This document shows positions 44,379 through 53,003 of a stretch of DNA of 64,000 nucleotides, piece by piece (the stretch's first letter is position 1; the number at the start of each line of letters is the position of its first letter). Position numbers and translations under genes: made by a program. The DNA is from Rhizobium rhododendri (lineage in GTDB: Bacteria > Pseudomonadota > Alphaproteobacteria > Rhizobiales > Rhizobiaceae), in assembly GCF_007000325.2 (NCBI RefSeq), contig NZ_CP117267.1, forward strand, positions 2,604,001-2,668,000. The letters run 5' to 3'. The notes under the pieces were generated by a model. That model saw only the letters and a list, made by a program, of their open reading frames with translations, was not told the DNA's origin and ran no database searches.

Positions 44379-44732
44379 TCAGGCCTCGTCACCCGGCAGC
44401 GGCACTGCCGTCGTCTCGGCATGGCTGAAACGACGCTTGCCCGTGCGCACGATCCTTAGCCGGCTAGCGCAGTTCGGGTCGGGACAGGCGATTTCGGCAT
44501 CCGAGGTCATCCAGTCGTTCCGGTGCGTCGGCCGCTGCTTGGCGGCCAAGAGCGGCAGCACGGCGGAAATCGAATAGATGGAAAATCCCTGGCCTGCAGG
44601 CATCGACAGCATCTCGCCTTTCAGCTCGAAATAATCGCCCTCCCTGGCGCCGCAATAGATTGGCTTGCCCTCCGGGATGACCGCCTCGACGCGCAGGTCG
44701 TAAAGCTCGAAACTGTCGTCGGTTTCGCTCAC
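44379..44732 (-). CDS. TIGR04076-type small protein (117 aa)
   Basis: Matches the TIGR04076 pattern: YDLRVEAVIPEGKPIYCGAREGDYFELKGEMLSMP split over strands, then GFSIYSISAVLPLLAAKQR, and a C-terminal part with two cysteines (IACPDPNCASRLRI) that could bind metal. It starts with GTG at 44732 after GGAGG, one base after the DUF3830 stop codon, implying coupling. Function unknown. Confidence 0.72.
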   Translation of the reverse strand: MSETDDSFELYDLRVEAVIPEGKPIYCGAREGDYFELKGEMLSMPAGQGFSIYSISAVLPLLAAKQRPTHRNDWMTSDAEIACPDPNCASRLRIVRTGKRRFSHAETTAVPLPGDEA

Positions 44733-44733
44733 C

Positions 44734-45222
44734 TCAAACCTCCGTCAGCGCGAAGGTGACGTCGCAGCCGCCGTTGCGGCGGATGATGCCGCAGGCGGCA
44801 GCGAAATGCTCGCGCTCCTCCGGCCGCACCTGCGCCATGACGGTGCCGGCCAGCCAGCCGATCGGGAACAGCAACCGCGCACCCTGCCCGTAGAACAGGC
44901 CGATGTCGAAAATGGCGTTGGGGCTGCCGCCCCACATGCGCGCCGGCACGTAACTCAGCACAATATCGCCCGGCTGCGGCGTCACCGTAGCGTTCTCGGC
45001 CGGCAGCGCAGTTGCATAGGCGGCCCCCTCGAGATGAGCCGCCGGGATCGGGCAGGAGATTTCCGGGCCGGTCCACATCGCATGGATGCCGGGCACGATG
45101 CGCGGCTCGGACAGATATTGCATGAAGAAGGCAACGTTCTCGGGCGCCTTGCCGGCCAGCAGCGGCGCGATCACGGACAGTCCGGAACGGGGCTCGGTGA
45201 TGTGGATTGCATTCTGGCTCAT
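44734..45222 (-). CDS. DUF3830 family cyclophilin-like protein (162 aa)
   Basis: DUF3830 members have a cyclophilin-like barrel. Typical segments: APENVAFFMQYLSEPRIVPGIHAMWTGPEI in pieces, QPGDIVLSYVPARM and FDIGLFYGQGARLLFPIGWLAGTVMAQV. Family members cluster with amino-acid or amide catabolism and ABC transporters; no activity is established that I know of. It lies 8 bp after gntR and 1 bp before the TIGR04076 gene. Confidence 0.8.
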   Translation of the reverse strand: MSQNAIHITEPRSGLSVIAPLLAGKAPENVAFFMQYLSEPRIVPGIHAMWTGPEISCPIPAAHLEGAAYATALPAENATVTPQPGDIVLSYVPARMWGGSPNAIFDIGLFYGQGARLLFPIGWLAGTVMAQVRPEEREHFAAACGIIRRNGGCDVTFALTEV

Positions 45223-45230
45223 GATCGGTC

Positions 45231-45959
45231 TCAAATCCTGGCTGCGTCTGTCTGCAGCTTGTTGCGCAAAAAGGTGAAGGGCCGGCTGATATCGGCGACC
45301 AGCGCGGCCCGTGCCGCGTCGGCATCCTGGGCGGCCAATGCCGCGACGATGCTGCGATGGTAATGGGCGGTATCGACCTCGCCGGCTTCGGAGAAGGCAT
45401 AGATCGCCACCCGGATACAGGGGCCCGATTGCAGCCACAGGCTTTCGATCATGGGGATGAGCACGGCCGAGCTGCAGGCCCGGTATATCTCGAAATGGAA
45501 TGTCTGGTTGAGCGTGACCTCGCGGTCCACGTCCTTCTTCTGCTTCAGGGCGCGCATCTCGTCCCATTCGTGCAGCATGCCCTCGATGACCGTGATATCT
45601 TTCGGGCCCATGCGTTTTGCGGCCAGCGCGATGGCCTCGCCCTCTATCAGGATACGGGCGCGCAGGAGGTCGTCGATACGCTCCAGCGTGATCGGCGGGA
45701 CACGTACCGAGCGATTGGGCAGTGCCTCCAGCGCCTTTTCGGTGATCAGCCGCCCGAGCGCCTCGCGCACCGGCATGGTGCTGGTAACAAGCGCATCGGC
45801 AAGTCCGCGGATTGTTAGCACCTGGCTCGGCTCGAAAAGCCCGCCGATCAGCGCCCTGCGAAGCTCGGAATAGACACGGTCCTGAACGGTTTCGCGGCCA
45901 ACCGGGGCCAGTTGGGCGGCAATCAGATCATTGCTTTTTTCGGCTGAGGCCTTTTGCAT
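45231..45959 (-). CDS. GntR-family (FCD domain) transcriptional regulator (242 aa)
   Basis: N-terminal winged helix (VYSELRRALIGGLFEPSQVL with IRGLADALVTSTMPVREAL, about 29-70) and an FCD ligand-binding domain with metal-site candidates in DREVTLNQTFHFEIYRA and the H of AHYHRSIVAAL. FCD regulators usually respond to carboxylates or amino acids. First gene of the minus arm; divergent from livG-like gene. Repeated GTGATCA sites between them are candidate operators. Confidence 0.88.
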   Translation of the reverse strand: MQKASAEKSNDLIAAQLAPVGRETVQDRVYSELRRALIGGLFEPSQVLTIRGLADALVTSTMPVREALGRLITEKALEALPNRSVRVPPITLERIDDLLRARILIEGEAIALAAKRMGPKDITVIEGMLHEWDEMRALKQKKDVDREVTLNQTFHFEIYRACSSAVLIPMIESLWLQSGPCIRVAIYAFSEAGEVDTAHYHRSIVAALAAQDADAARAALVADISRPFTFLRNKLQTDAARI

Positions 45960-45972
45960 TGCGATCCCGTTT

Positions 45973-46027
45973 TTGACTTGCAGAACGAATTAAAGCTGAA
46001 TAGCGTGATCAATGCAAGTGTGATCAC
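45973..46027 (+). promoter_or_regulatory. Divergent promoter region with repeated GTGATCA sites
   Basis: GTGATCA (46005-46011) and GTGATCAC (46020-46027) lie 15 bp apart, i.e. about one and a half helical turns, between gntR and the livG-like gene. TTGACT (45973-45978) is a candidate -35 box for the plus arm, with no convincing -10 at ideal spacing. A GntR operator here would control both arms (inference). Confidence 0.45.
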
Positions 46028-46077
46028 AAATCAAAAAATCAGGGTGCGACAACGATCGTTCCCGGCCAGAGGGATCC

Positions 46078-46878
46078 ATGAGTTTACCATCTGAACGGCA
46101 GGGGGAGGATACCCGGGAGCCTGTTCTGAGTGCGAGGAATATCGTCCGCCGATTCGGCGGCATCGCCGCCGTCAACGACGTATCCTTCGAAGTGCGGCAC
46201 GGCGAAATCCTTGGCCTGATCGGCCCGAACGGCGCCGGCAAGACGACGATGTTCGATCTTCTCTCCGGCAGCGTCCTGCCGACGAGCGGCGAAATCCGAC
46301 TGAACGGCACAGTCGTTTCCGGCGAATCCGCACACCGGCGCATCGGTCGCGGCCTCGGCCGCACCTTCCAGATCCCCCGCCCGCTCCCCAACATGACACT
46401 GATCGAAAACGTCATGCTCGCCGCCCAGCACCAGACCGGCGAAAAACTGTTTGCCAACTTCCTGGTGCCATGGCGCGTTGTCGCCGAGGAGAAGCGCTCA
46501 CGCGAAAAAGCGATGGAGCTGCTCGATCTCGTCCTGCTGACGCGGCTGGCCCACGAGCCCGCCCGCGTACTCTCCGGCGGCCAGCGCAAGCTTCTGGAAC
46601 TTGCCCGGGTGATGATGGCGGATCCCGCCATCATCCTCCTCGACGAACCGGCGGCCGGCGTCAACGCCACCCTGCTCGAAGTCATCATCGACCGCATCCG
46701 CGATATCAACGCCCGCGGTATCACTTTCCTGCTGATCGAGCACAATATCGACATGGTCACCCGGCTCTGCAATCGCGTACTGGTCATGGCTGGCGGCCAG
46801 CTGCTCTGCCAGGGCACGGCGGAAGAAGTGGCGCGCGACCCCCGCGTCATCGAAGCCTATCTCGGAGGTGCGGCATGA
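46078..46878 (+). CDS. ABC transporter ATP-binding protein, LivG-like (266 aa)
   Basis: HAAT-type importer ATPase. Walker [10 protein letters not shown] (residues 49-57), signature [16 protein letters not shown], Walker [13 protein letters not shown] and switch [11 protein letters not shown]-terminal extension of about 18 residues before the ABC domain. Start at 46078 opens the plus-strand operon; its stop overlaps the next start (ATGA). Confidence 0.92.
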   Translation: MSLPSERQGEDTREPVLSARNIVRRFGGIAAVNDVSFEVRHGEILGLIGPNGAGKTTMFDLLSGSVLPTSGEIRLNGTVVSGESAHRRIGRGLGRTFQIPRPLPNMTLIENVMLAAQHQTGEKLFANFLVPWRVVAEEKRSREKAMELLDLVLLTRLAHEPARVLSGGQRKLLELARVMMADPAIILLDEPAAGVNATLLEVIIDRIRDINARGITFLLIEHNIDMVTRLCNRVLVMAGGQLLCQGTAEEVARDPRVIEAYLGGAA

Positions 46879-47636
46879 GCGAACCCGTTCTCCTCGTGCG
46901 CGATCTCGTCGCCGGCTACGAGCCCGGCGTACCGATCGTCCGTGGCGCCTCGATTACCGTCAACAAGGGCGAGATCGTCGTCGTGCTCGGTCCCAACGGC
47001 GCCGGCAAGTCGAGCTTCATCAAGGCTGTCGCCGGCCTCGTGCCGATCGCCGCCGGCACCGTGCTTCTCGACGGGCGGGATATCACTGCGGCACCGGCCC
47101 ACATGATGGTCCGCCTCGGCCTTGCCTTCGTGCCGCAGACGGAAAATATCTTTCCGCAGATGTCGGTGGACGACAACCTGAAGGTCGCCTGCGGCATCCT
47201 GAAGCCGAGGGACGTCCCGTCCCGCATAGAGGCGATGTACACCGCCTTTCCGGACCTTGCCCGCCATCGCAAGATCGCCGCCGGCAATCTTTCCGGCGGA
47301 CAGCGGCAGATGCTCGCCGTTGCCCGCGCGCTGGTCGTCGACCCCAAGGTGCTCGTCCTCGACGAGCCCTCGGCTGGTCTGTCGCCGAAATTCGTGTCGA
47401 TGGTGTTCCAGATGCTGACCGAAATCCGCAAATCCGGCGTCACAATCCTGCTGGTCGAGCAGAATGCCAAGGCGGCGCTGGCGATCGGCGACCGCGCTTA
47501 TGTGCTGGTCGAAGGCAAGGACCACCATGAAGGCATCGCCTCCGAGCTTTGGAACGATCCCGTCGTGGCCGAACTCTATCTGGGCCAGCGCCCGACGCAG
47601 CCTGCCAGACCGACCGAGACCGGAGGTGCCGCATGA
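46875..47636 (+). CDS. ABC transporter ATP-binding protein, LivF-like (253 aa)
   Basis: Second ATPase of the HAAT importer. Walker A GPNGAGKSS (39-47), the LivF-type Q-loop VPQTENIFPQMSVDDNL, signature LSGGQRQMLAVARAL, Walker B VLVLDEPSAGLSP. The ATG at 46875 overlaps the livG-like stop by 4 bp; the open frame extends upstream inside that gene but without family similarity. Confidence 0.92.
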   Translation: MSEPVLLVRDLVAGYEPGVPIVRGASITVNKGEIVVVLGPNGAGKSSFIKAVAGLVPIAAGTVLLDGRDITAAPAHMMVRLGLAFVPQTENIFPQMSVDDNLKVACGILKPRDVPSRIEAMYTAFPDLARHRKIAAGNLSGGQRQMLAVARALVVDPKVLVLDEPSAGLSPKFVSMVFQMLTEIRKSGVTILLVEQNAKAALAIGDRAYVLVEGKDHHEGIASELWNDPVVAELYLGQRPTQPARPTETGGAA

Positions 47637-48541
47637 ACCTGCAATTCATCATCGACGGATTGCTGACAGGCTCGATGGTCGGCCTCGGCGCCATCGGCGT
47701 CACGCTGACCTATTCGATCCTGCGCTTCTCAAACTTTGCCCATGGCGACTTCATGGCCTGGGGCACCTACGCCACCCTGACCGCAGTCAGCGCCATCGGT
47801 GCGATGTTCGGCAAGATCGCACCGATCGGTCCGTTTTCCTTCGGCTGGCCGCTGATCGTTGCAGTGGTCATCGGCATGGCTTTTACCGGGCTGATGGCGC
47901 TGCTGCTCGACAAGATCCTGTTTGCGCGGCTGCGGGCAAAAGGCCAGACAATCATCGTCGTGATGGCCAGTTTCGGCGCCTCCATGGCGCTGCGCAGCCT
48001 GCTGGAGTTCATCTTCACCTCGCGTCCGGCCTATTTCAGCCGCTCGATCCAGATCGCCATGCCGGTCGGGTTCGGCATCCGCATCACGCCCGACCAGATC
48101 GTGCTGCTGCTGCTGACAGCATTTCTGGTGCTGGCGGTACACCTGCTGATGACCCGCACGCAGATCGGTCGCTCGATGCAGGCCGTCAGTCAGAACCCGG
48201 CGCTCGCCCGCGTCGTCGGCATCGACGTCGCCAAGGTGGTGCGCGTGACATGGTTGGTCGGCGGGGCGCTTGCCTGCATGGCCGGCGTCATGATCGGCAT
48301 TCTCGTGCAGATCCGGCCGCTGATGGGCTTCGACATGATGCTGCCGATGTTTGCCGCAGCCATTCTCGGCGGTATCGGCAGCGTGCCCGGCGCTGTGCTC
48401 GGCGGTCTGATCATCGGCCTGACGGAAGCCGGCGCCGTCCAGTTGATCGGCGCAGAATGGCGCGCGGCGGTCTCCTTCGTCATCCTGATGGCGGTGCTGC
48501 TGGTCCGGCCGATCGGCCTCTTCGGAGTGAGAGAGAGATGA
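47633..48541 (+). CDS. ABC transporter permease, LivH-like (302 aa)
   Basis: Inner-membrane permease with about eight hydrophobic segments. LivH marks: IDGLLTGSMVGLGAIGVTLTYSILRFSNFAHGD, KPATE-type loop AVSQNPALARVVGID and the C-terminal AAILGGIGSVPGAVLGGLIIG. ATGA overlap with the livF-like gene. Confidence 0.92.
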   Translation: MNLQFIIDGLLTGSMVGLGAIGVTLTYSILRFSNFAHGDFMAWGTYATLTAVSAIGAMFGKIAPIGPFSFGWPLIVAVVIGMAFTGLMALLLDKILFARLRAKGQTIIVVMASFGASMALRSLLEFIFTSRPAYFSRSIQIAMPVGFGIRITPDQIVLLLLTAFLVLAVHLLMTRTQIGRSMQAVSQNPALARVVGIDVAKVVRVTWLVGGALACMAGVMIGILVQIRPLMGFDMMLPMFAAAILGGIGSVPGAVLGGLIIGLTEAGAVQLIGAEWRAAVSFVILMAVLLVRPIGLFGVRER

Positions 48542-49527
48542 TGGACATTCTTGGCTATGGCGCCTTCTTCCTGACGACGGCGCTGATCTTCTCGCTGATC
48601 ACCCTCGGCCTCAATCTGCAATGGGGGCTGACCGGCCTTTTCAACGTCGGCCTCGCCGGTTTTGTCGCCATCGGCGCCTATACCTCGGCGCTGCTGACGA
48701 CACCCGATACCGTCGGCCGCTTCGGCGGCTTCGACATGCCGATTGTCGTCGGCTGGCTCGGCGCCATGATCGTCACCGCCCTGGCTGCCGCCATCACCGG
48801 CGTCGCCACGCTGCGGCTGAAATCTGACTACCTTGCCATCACCACCTTCGGTGTCGCCGTGGTCGTGCAACTGGTAGCTTTGAATGCGCAGAAACTGACC
48901 GGCGGCCCGTTCGGCATCGGCTTCATCCCTCGCCCCTTCGCAGCACTTGCCGAAACGCCCGTGCTCTTCAACTTCTCCAACCTCGCCGTCGTCGCCGGAG
49001 TCACGCTCATTACCTATCTGGCACTGGAGCACCTTGCCCGCAGTCCATGGGGGCGCGTGCTGAAGGCCCTGCGCGAAGACGAGCGGGCCGCCATCTCGCT
49101 CGGCAAGAGCGCCCGCTTCTACCGCGTCCAGGCCTTTGCCGTCGGCGGCGCCATCATGGGGCTGGCCGGCGCCGTGCAGGCACATTTCATCGGCTTCATC
49201 GCGCCAGACAACTACATGCCGACGCTGACTTTCCAGGTCTGGACCATGCTGATCGTCGGTGGTTCCGGCAGCAACAAAGGCGCCATCCTCGGCAGCGTCC
49301 TCGTCTGGGCGATCTGGGCGGGCTCCGGCGCGCTGACCAGCGCAGCCTTCCCGACCGACCAGCAGGCCCGCGCCGCCTCGCTGCAGATCGTCGCCATCGG
49401 CGTCATGCTCTGCGTCATCCTGCTGGTGCGCCCTAACGGCATCCTCGGCAACATGCCGCGCCGCTTGCGCTGGTTCGGCAAGAAGCAGCCGCCGGCCATG
49501 CCCGACCAGAATGGTGCCGCCTCGTGA
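48538..49527 (+). CDS. ABC transporter permease, LivM-like (329 aa)
   Basis: Second permease of the HAAT importer. LivM marks: LGLNLQWGLTGLFNVGLAGF, RLKSDYLAITTFGVA, LKALREDERAAISLGKSARFYRVQAF and VWTMLIVGGSGSNKGAILGS. The ATG at 48538 overlaps the livH-like stop; a second ATG follows directly. The C-terminus is a short basic/polar tail. Confidence 0.92.
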   Translation: MMDILGYGAFFLTTALIFSLITLGLNLQWGLTGLFNVGLAGFVAIGAYTSALLTTPDTVGRFGGFDMPIVVGWLGAMIVTALAAAITGVATLRLKSDYLAITTFGVAVVVQLVALNAQKLTGGPFGIGFIPRPFAALAETPVLFNFSNLAVVAGVTLITYLALEHLARSPWGRVLKALREDERAAISLGKSARFYRVQAFAVGGAIMGLAGAVQAHFIGFIAPDNYMPTLTFQVWTMLIVGGSGSNKGAILGSVLVWAIWAGSGALTSAAFPTDQQARAASLQIVAIGVMLCVILLVRPNGILGNMPRRLRWFGKKQPPAMPDQNGAAS

Positions 49528-50828
49528 GCAAAGCAGACACCGCATCGCCGGACGCGCCGTCCCTCTGGCACGTCGTCGGCCGCAACCGGCGGCACCGGCC
49601 GCAACTCCAAGGCCCGCTCGATGCTGACCTCGCCATCGTCGGCGGCGGCTTCTCCGGCCTGTCGACTGCGTTGCATGCGGCAGAAAAAGGTCTTTCGGTG
49701 ATACTGCTGGAGGCCGGTATCATCGCCTGGGGTGCCACCGGTCGCAACGCCGGCTTCGTGGTTCCAAACTTTGCCAAGGTGGACCCGGATAACGTCATCC
49801 AGCAACTGGGCCCCGAGCGCGGAAAGCGCCTGGTAGATTTGGCAGCGGGCAGCGGCGACCTGGTCTTCGAGCTGATCCGCCGCCACGCAATCGAGTGCGC
49901 CGCGCAGCAGAGCGGCTGGATCCAGCCTGCCCATTCCGCTAACGCCCTCGAAAAAGTACAGTCCCGCGCCGCGCAATGGCAGGCCCGCGGACGCCCGGCG
50001 GAAGTCATGGACCGACAGACGATCCGCGACGTGACCGGTGCAGACGGCTATTTCGGCGGCTGGACCGACAAATCCGGGGGCGTGCTCAATCCCGTCGAAT
50101 ATGCGCGCGGCCTTGCCGACGCTGCGGAAGCGGCTGGCGCCCGTATCTTCGAGCGCTCGCCCGTCTCAGCCATTGGCCGAGCAGCGGACGGTTGGCTGCT
50201 GCAGACGCCGACGGGCAGCCTGCGCGCCGGCAAGGTCGTGGTCGCGACAAATGCCTACGGCGGACGGCTCAATCCGGAACTCGCCCGCACCTATTTTCCA
50301 TTGAAGGTATTCCAGGTCGCCACACATCCGCTGCCGGCCGCAATCCGCCAGCGGCTCCTGCCGGCAAATCAGTGTGTTTCCGATACCAGGCGCAACCTCT
50401 TCACCTTCCGCTTCGATGCCGACAATCGGCTGATTTCGGGCGGTATGCACATCTTCGGCCCTGGCGCCGACGCCCGTGTGCCAGCAACAATCCATCGACG
50501 CATGGCCGAAAAGCTCGGGCTCCCCGATCTACCGCCGCTGGAATTCAGCTGGTCCGGTCTGGCTGCTGTCGAACCGGATTTCCTGCCGCATCTGGTCGAT
50601 CTCGGACCCGGACTGATCGCCGGCTTTGCCTGCAACGGACGCGGCATCGCCATGACGACGGCGATGGGCAAGGAGCTTGCCGCCTGGGCAACAGGTGCAG
50701 ATGCCCGTGATCTTGCGATCCCCTTCGGACCGCCGGCACCGATACCGTTCCATGCTCTCCTGAAGCACGCGCCCAATGCGCTGCTGCCGTGGAGCATGCT
50801 GCAGGACCGGCTGGACGAGCGAGCCTAA
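49524..50828 (+). CDS. FAD-dependent oxidoreductase, DAO / gamma-glutamylputrescine oxidase-like (434 aa)
   Basis: DAO-fold flavoenzyme: dinucleotide-binding loop LAIVGGGFSGLSTALHAAE (about 36-54), then the GWGATGRNAGFV-like block (here AWGATGRNAGFVVP) typical of PuuB-type amine oxidases, and the C-terminal flavin-contact GFACNGRGIAMTTAMGKELA. It should oxidise an amine or N-substituted amino acid to an imine/aldehyde. It starts with GTG overlapping the LivM-like stop (GTGA), so it is translationally coupled to the transporter, strong evidence that the imported compound is its substrate. Confidence 0.88.
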   Translation: MSKADTASPDAPSLWHVVGRNRRHRPQLQGPLDADLAIVGGGFSGLSTALHAAEKGLSVILLEAGIIAWGATGRNAGFVVPNFAKVDPDNVIQQLGPERGKRLVDLAAGSGDLVFELIRRHAIECAAQQSGWIQPAHSANALEKVQSRAAQWQARGRPAEVMDRQTIRDVTGADGYFGGWTDKSGGVLNPVEYARGLADAAEAAGARIFERSPVSAIGRAADGWLLQTPTGSLRAGKVVVATNAYGGRLNPELARTYFPLKVFQVATHPLPAAIRQRLLPANQCVSDTRRNLFTFRFDADNRLISGGMHIFGPGADARVPATIHRRMAEKLGLPDLPPLEFSWSGLAAVEPDFLPHLVDLGPGLIAGFACNGRGIAMTTAMGKELAAWATGADARDLAIPFGPPAPIPFHALLKHAPNALLPWSMLQDRLDERA

Positions 50829-50841
50829 CCCCAAACGCAAT

Positions 50842-50875
50842 GCGCCCGCCGATCCCATGACAGATCGACGGGCGC
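50842..50875. terminator. Hairpin between convergent genes
   Basis: A 13-bp stem with one mismatch (50842-50854 with 50863-50875) and an 8-nt loop lies between the FAD oxidoreductase and the Bax-inhibitor gene. No T tract follows on either strand, so it may be a weak or Rho-assisted terminator. Confidence 0.55.
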
Positions 50876-50907
50876 CCGCTCACTCCTGGCCCCACCAGGA
50901 GGAGCTG

Positions 50908-51624
50908 TTACTCGCGGTCGCCCGTAAAGTTGAGCAACAGCTGGAAGATGTTGACGAAGTTCAGGTAGAGCGACAGGGCGCCCATCACAGCCATTTTCTG
51001 CTGCGATTCCTGGTCATAGTTCTCGGCATACTGTTCCTTGATGTTCTGCGTATCCCAGGCGGTCAGGCCGACGAAGACGGCGATACCGATCACGGACACG
51101 GCAAACTGCAGGACAGTCGAGCCGAGGAAGATGTTGACGACGCTGGCGATCACGACGCCAATCAGGCCCATCATCAGGAACGAGCCGAAATTGGCGAGAT
51201 CCCGCTTCGTCGTGTAGCCATAGAGACTTGTCGCGCCGAACATGGTGGCTGCGATGAAGAAGGTGCGGGCGATACTGGCGCCGGTGAACACCAGGAACAC
51301 CGAGGCGAGCGATAGTCCCATGACTGCGCAGAAGGCCCAGAACATGGCCTGCGCGCCGCTGGCGGACATCGACTGGATCTTGAACGAGAAAAACAGCACG
51401 AAGCCGATCGGTGCCAGCATGACGACCCACTTCAGGGGCGACGAGAAGATCGGCACATAGAGCGCCGGCGTCGTGCCGACGACGAAGGCAACGAGCCCCG
51501 TCACGACCAGACCGATAGCCATATAGTTGTAGATGCGCAGCATATGCTTGCGCAGTCCTTCGTCGAACAGCGCCTGGGTGCCGGCGTTAACGCCGAAACC
51601 GGAGCGGGGATTGATCGGATTCAT
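50908..51624 (-). CDS. Bax inhibitor-1 / YccA-family membrane protein (238 aa)
   Basis: Seven hydrophobic segments. Family marks: LRKHMLRIYNYMAIGLVVTG near the N-terminus, TSLYGYTTKRDLANFGSFLMMGLIG, GLTAWDTQNIKEQY with the conserved aspartate, and SLYLNFVNIFQLLL at the C-terminus. Bacterial members act as calcium-leak channels or protease modulators in the inner membrane. Just downstream of the sigma/anti-sigma pair on the same strand (20 bp), so may share its transcript. Confidence 0.92.
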   Translation of the reverse strand: MNPINPRSGFGVNAGTQALFDEGLRKHMLRIYNYMAIGLVVTGLVAFVVGTTPALYVPIFSSPLKWVVMLAPIGFVLFFSFKIQSMSASGAQAMFWAFCAVMGLSLASVFLVFTGASIARTFFIAATMFGATSLYGYTTKRDLANFGSFLMMGLIGVVIASVVNIFLGSTVLQFAVSVIGIAVFVGLTAWDTQNIKEQYAENYDQESQQKMAVMGALSLYLNFVNIFQLLLNFTGDRE

Positions 51625-51644
51625 GATCTGTCTCCTTGATTGCG

Positions 51645-52412
51645 TTAATAGAGTGTCCGGGAAAGCCGCTCGGCCTCCCCGTCGAGATTGTTGGCGGCGG
51701 CATCGGCAACCAGCGCGTAGGCGACATCGCCGATCTGCCAGTAGGATGCCTGCACGCCGTCGAGGGCGATGTGGTCGACCTTGGCGACGGCAAAACTGCC
51801 TGGCCGGACTGCAAACAGCGACAGCCGCTTGCCATTCGCATCGACGGTAACTTCGATGCTCGGTCCGAAGGCCGACGGATAGATTTCGGCATCGGCCACC
51901 TTCCAGTCGGCCGGCAACGTCGGCATGACGATTGCGGTTGCCGCCCGGATATCATCCGGATTGTAGTTGGCCGACTTCGGCTGCGAGGCGACCTGCGCCC
52001 TCAATGCCGAGGTGCGGAAAGCCGCAACCGCATCGTCGACGAAAGCCGGCGGCGGCACGGATGCCGAGACCTCGGTGGCCGAGAAAGCGCCGAACGAATT
52101 GTGTGCCACCCAGCCCGATGCCACCAGAACGGCAACGGCAGCAATGCGCTGCAATGACTGCAATACGCGACCGTAGGCAAGCCCACGCTCCAGACGACGG
52201 GCGGCCTCGCGGGTCTGCACCCCGCCGGTTACGGCCTCCGTCGCCAGTGCCAGCCGCAATTCGCCGCGCAGGCTTAAGTCGGCCATGACCTTGGCAGCCG
52301 TTGCCGGATGTTCCGACAGGTAGGATTCCACCGCTATGCGCCGCGATACATCCAGTTCGCCGTCGACATAGGCATCGAGATCGGCGTCGATGATCGGATC
52401 AACTGACGTCAT
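51645..52412 (-). CDS. Anti-sigma factor, single-span membrane protein (255 aa)
   Basis: Cytoplasmic N-terminal anti-sigma domain (DADLDAYVDGELDVSRRIAVESYL, without the zinc HxxxCxxC motif), a transmembrane helix (IAAVAVLVASGWVA, about 98-111) and a periplasmic C-terminal domain of about 140 residues. Its start overlaps the ECF sigma gene by 14 bp, so it is the cognate anti-sigma factor and would hold the sigma factor at the membrane until an envelope signal arrives. The start at 52412 is chosen over a 7-codon extension. Confidence 0.85.
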   Translation of the reverse strand: MTSVDPIIDADLDAYVDGELDVSRRIAVESYLSEHPATAAKVMADLSLRGELRLALATEAVTGGVQTREAARRLERGLAYGRVLQSLQRIAAVAVLVASGWVAHNSFGAFSATEVSASVPPPAFVDDAVAAFRTSALRAQVASQPKSANYNPDDIRAATAIVMPTLPADWKVADAEIYPSAFGPSIEVTVDANGKRLSLFAVRPGSFAVAKVDHIALDGVQASYWQIGDVAYALVADAAANNLDGEAERLSRTLY

Positions 52413-52938
52413 GATCGTTCCCTCCGATAACACGCAGATGCGACGCAGCCGGCGCCTTGTCCTCGAAATCCCTCAACTGGGCGCGCGCCCGCGAAATTCG
52501 CGACATCAGCGTGCCGACAGGTATGCCGAGCGTCGCTGCGGCCTCGTTGTAGGACATGTCCTCGATGGCAACGAGATGCAGCGCCGCACGCTGTTCTTCC
52601 GGAAGCCTGAAGAAGGCGTCACGCACCTGCGACAGCCGGACGGCATGCTCCTGGCCGGCCGCCAGCGACTGCTCCATCTCGACGGCCGCGCCATCATGGC
52701 GCCGCGCCATCGACCGGTCCCGACGCAGGCGGTCGATATGGGCGTTATGGACGATGGAGAGAAGCCAGGAGCGCAGGTTTGCGCCGCGACGGAAGGTCGA
52801 CTTGCGCTCATAGGCCCGCAGCAAGGCATCATGCACGAGGTCTTCCGCATCGTCGGCGTTGCGCACCAGCGAACGGGCGTAGCGTCTCAGGGATGAGAGC
52901 TGTGCCAAGACATCGAATGTGCGTCCGTTGCGTTCCAT
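52399..52938 (-). CDS. ECF-type RNA polymerase sigma factor (179 aa)
   Basis: Region 2 (LRRYARSLVRNADDAEDLVHDALLRAYE with SWLLSIVHNAHID) and region 4 (LPEEQRAALHLVAIEDMSYNEAA followed by GIPVGTLMSRISRARAQL) are both clear. I chose the ATG at 52938. A GTG at 52956 is possible, but a candidate ECF promoter ends only 7 bp upstream of 52938, which would put that GTG upstream of the transcript. The anti-sigma gene overlaps its end. Likely autoregulated. Confidence 0.9.
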   Translation of the reverse strand: MERNGRTFDVLAQLSSLRRYARSLVRNADDAEDLVHDALLRAYERKSTFRRGANLRSWLLSIVHNAHIDRLRRDRSMARRHDGAAVEMEQSLAAGQEHAVRLSQVRDAFFRLPEEQRAALHLVAIEDMSYNEAAATLGIPVGTLMSRISRARAQLRDFEDKAPAASHLRVIGGNDHDVS

Positions 52939-52945
52939 GACCCAG

Positions 52946-52974
52946 TATACGGACACCGATGCGAACTTATTCCC
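52946..52974 (-). promoter_or_regulatory. Candidate ECF promoter of the sigma gene, leaderless arrangement
   Basis: On the minus strand GGGAATAA (from 52974) and CGTATA (52951-52946) are separated by 17 nt counted from GGGAAT. The ATG at 52938 follows the -10 element by 7 nt, so the transcript would start at or beside the start codon. A run of eight T's (minus strand, 52984-52991) lies just upstream. Confidence 0.5.
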
Positions 52975-53003
52975 GGCACGATCAAAAAAAATCGCAATGC
53001 GGC

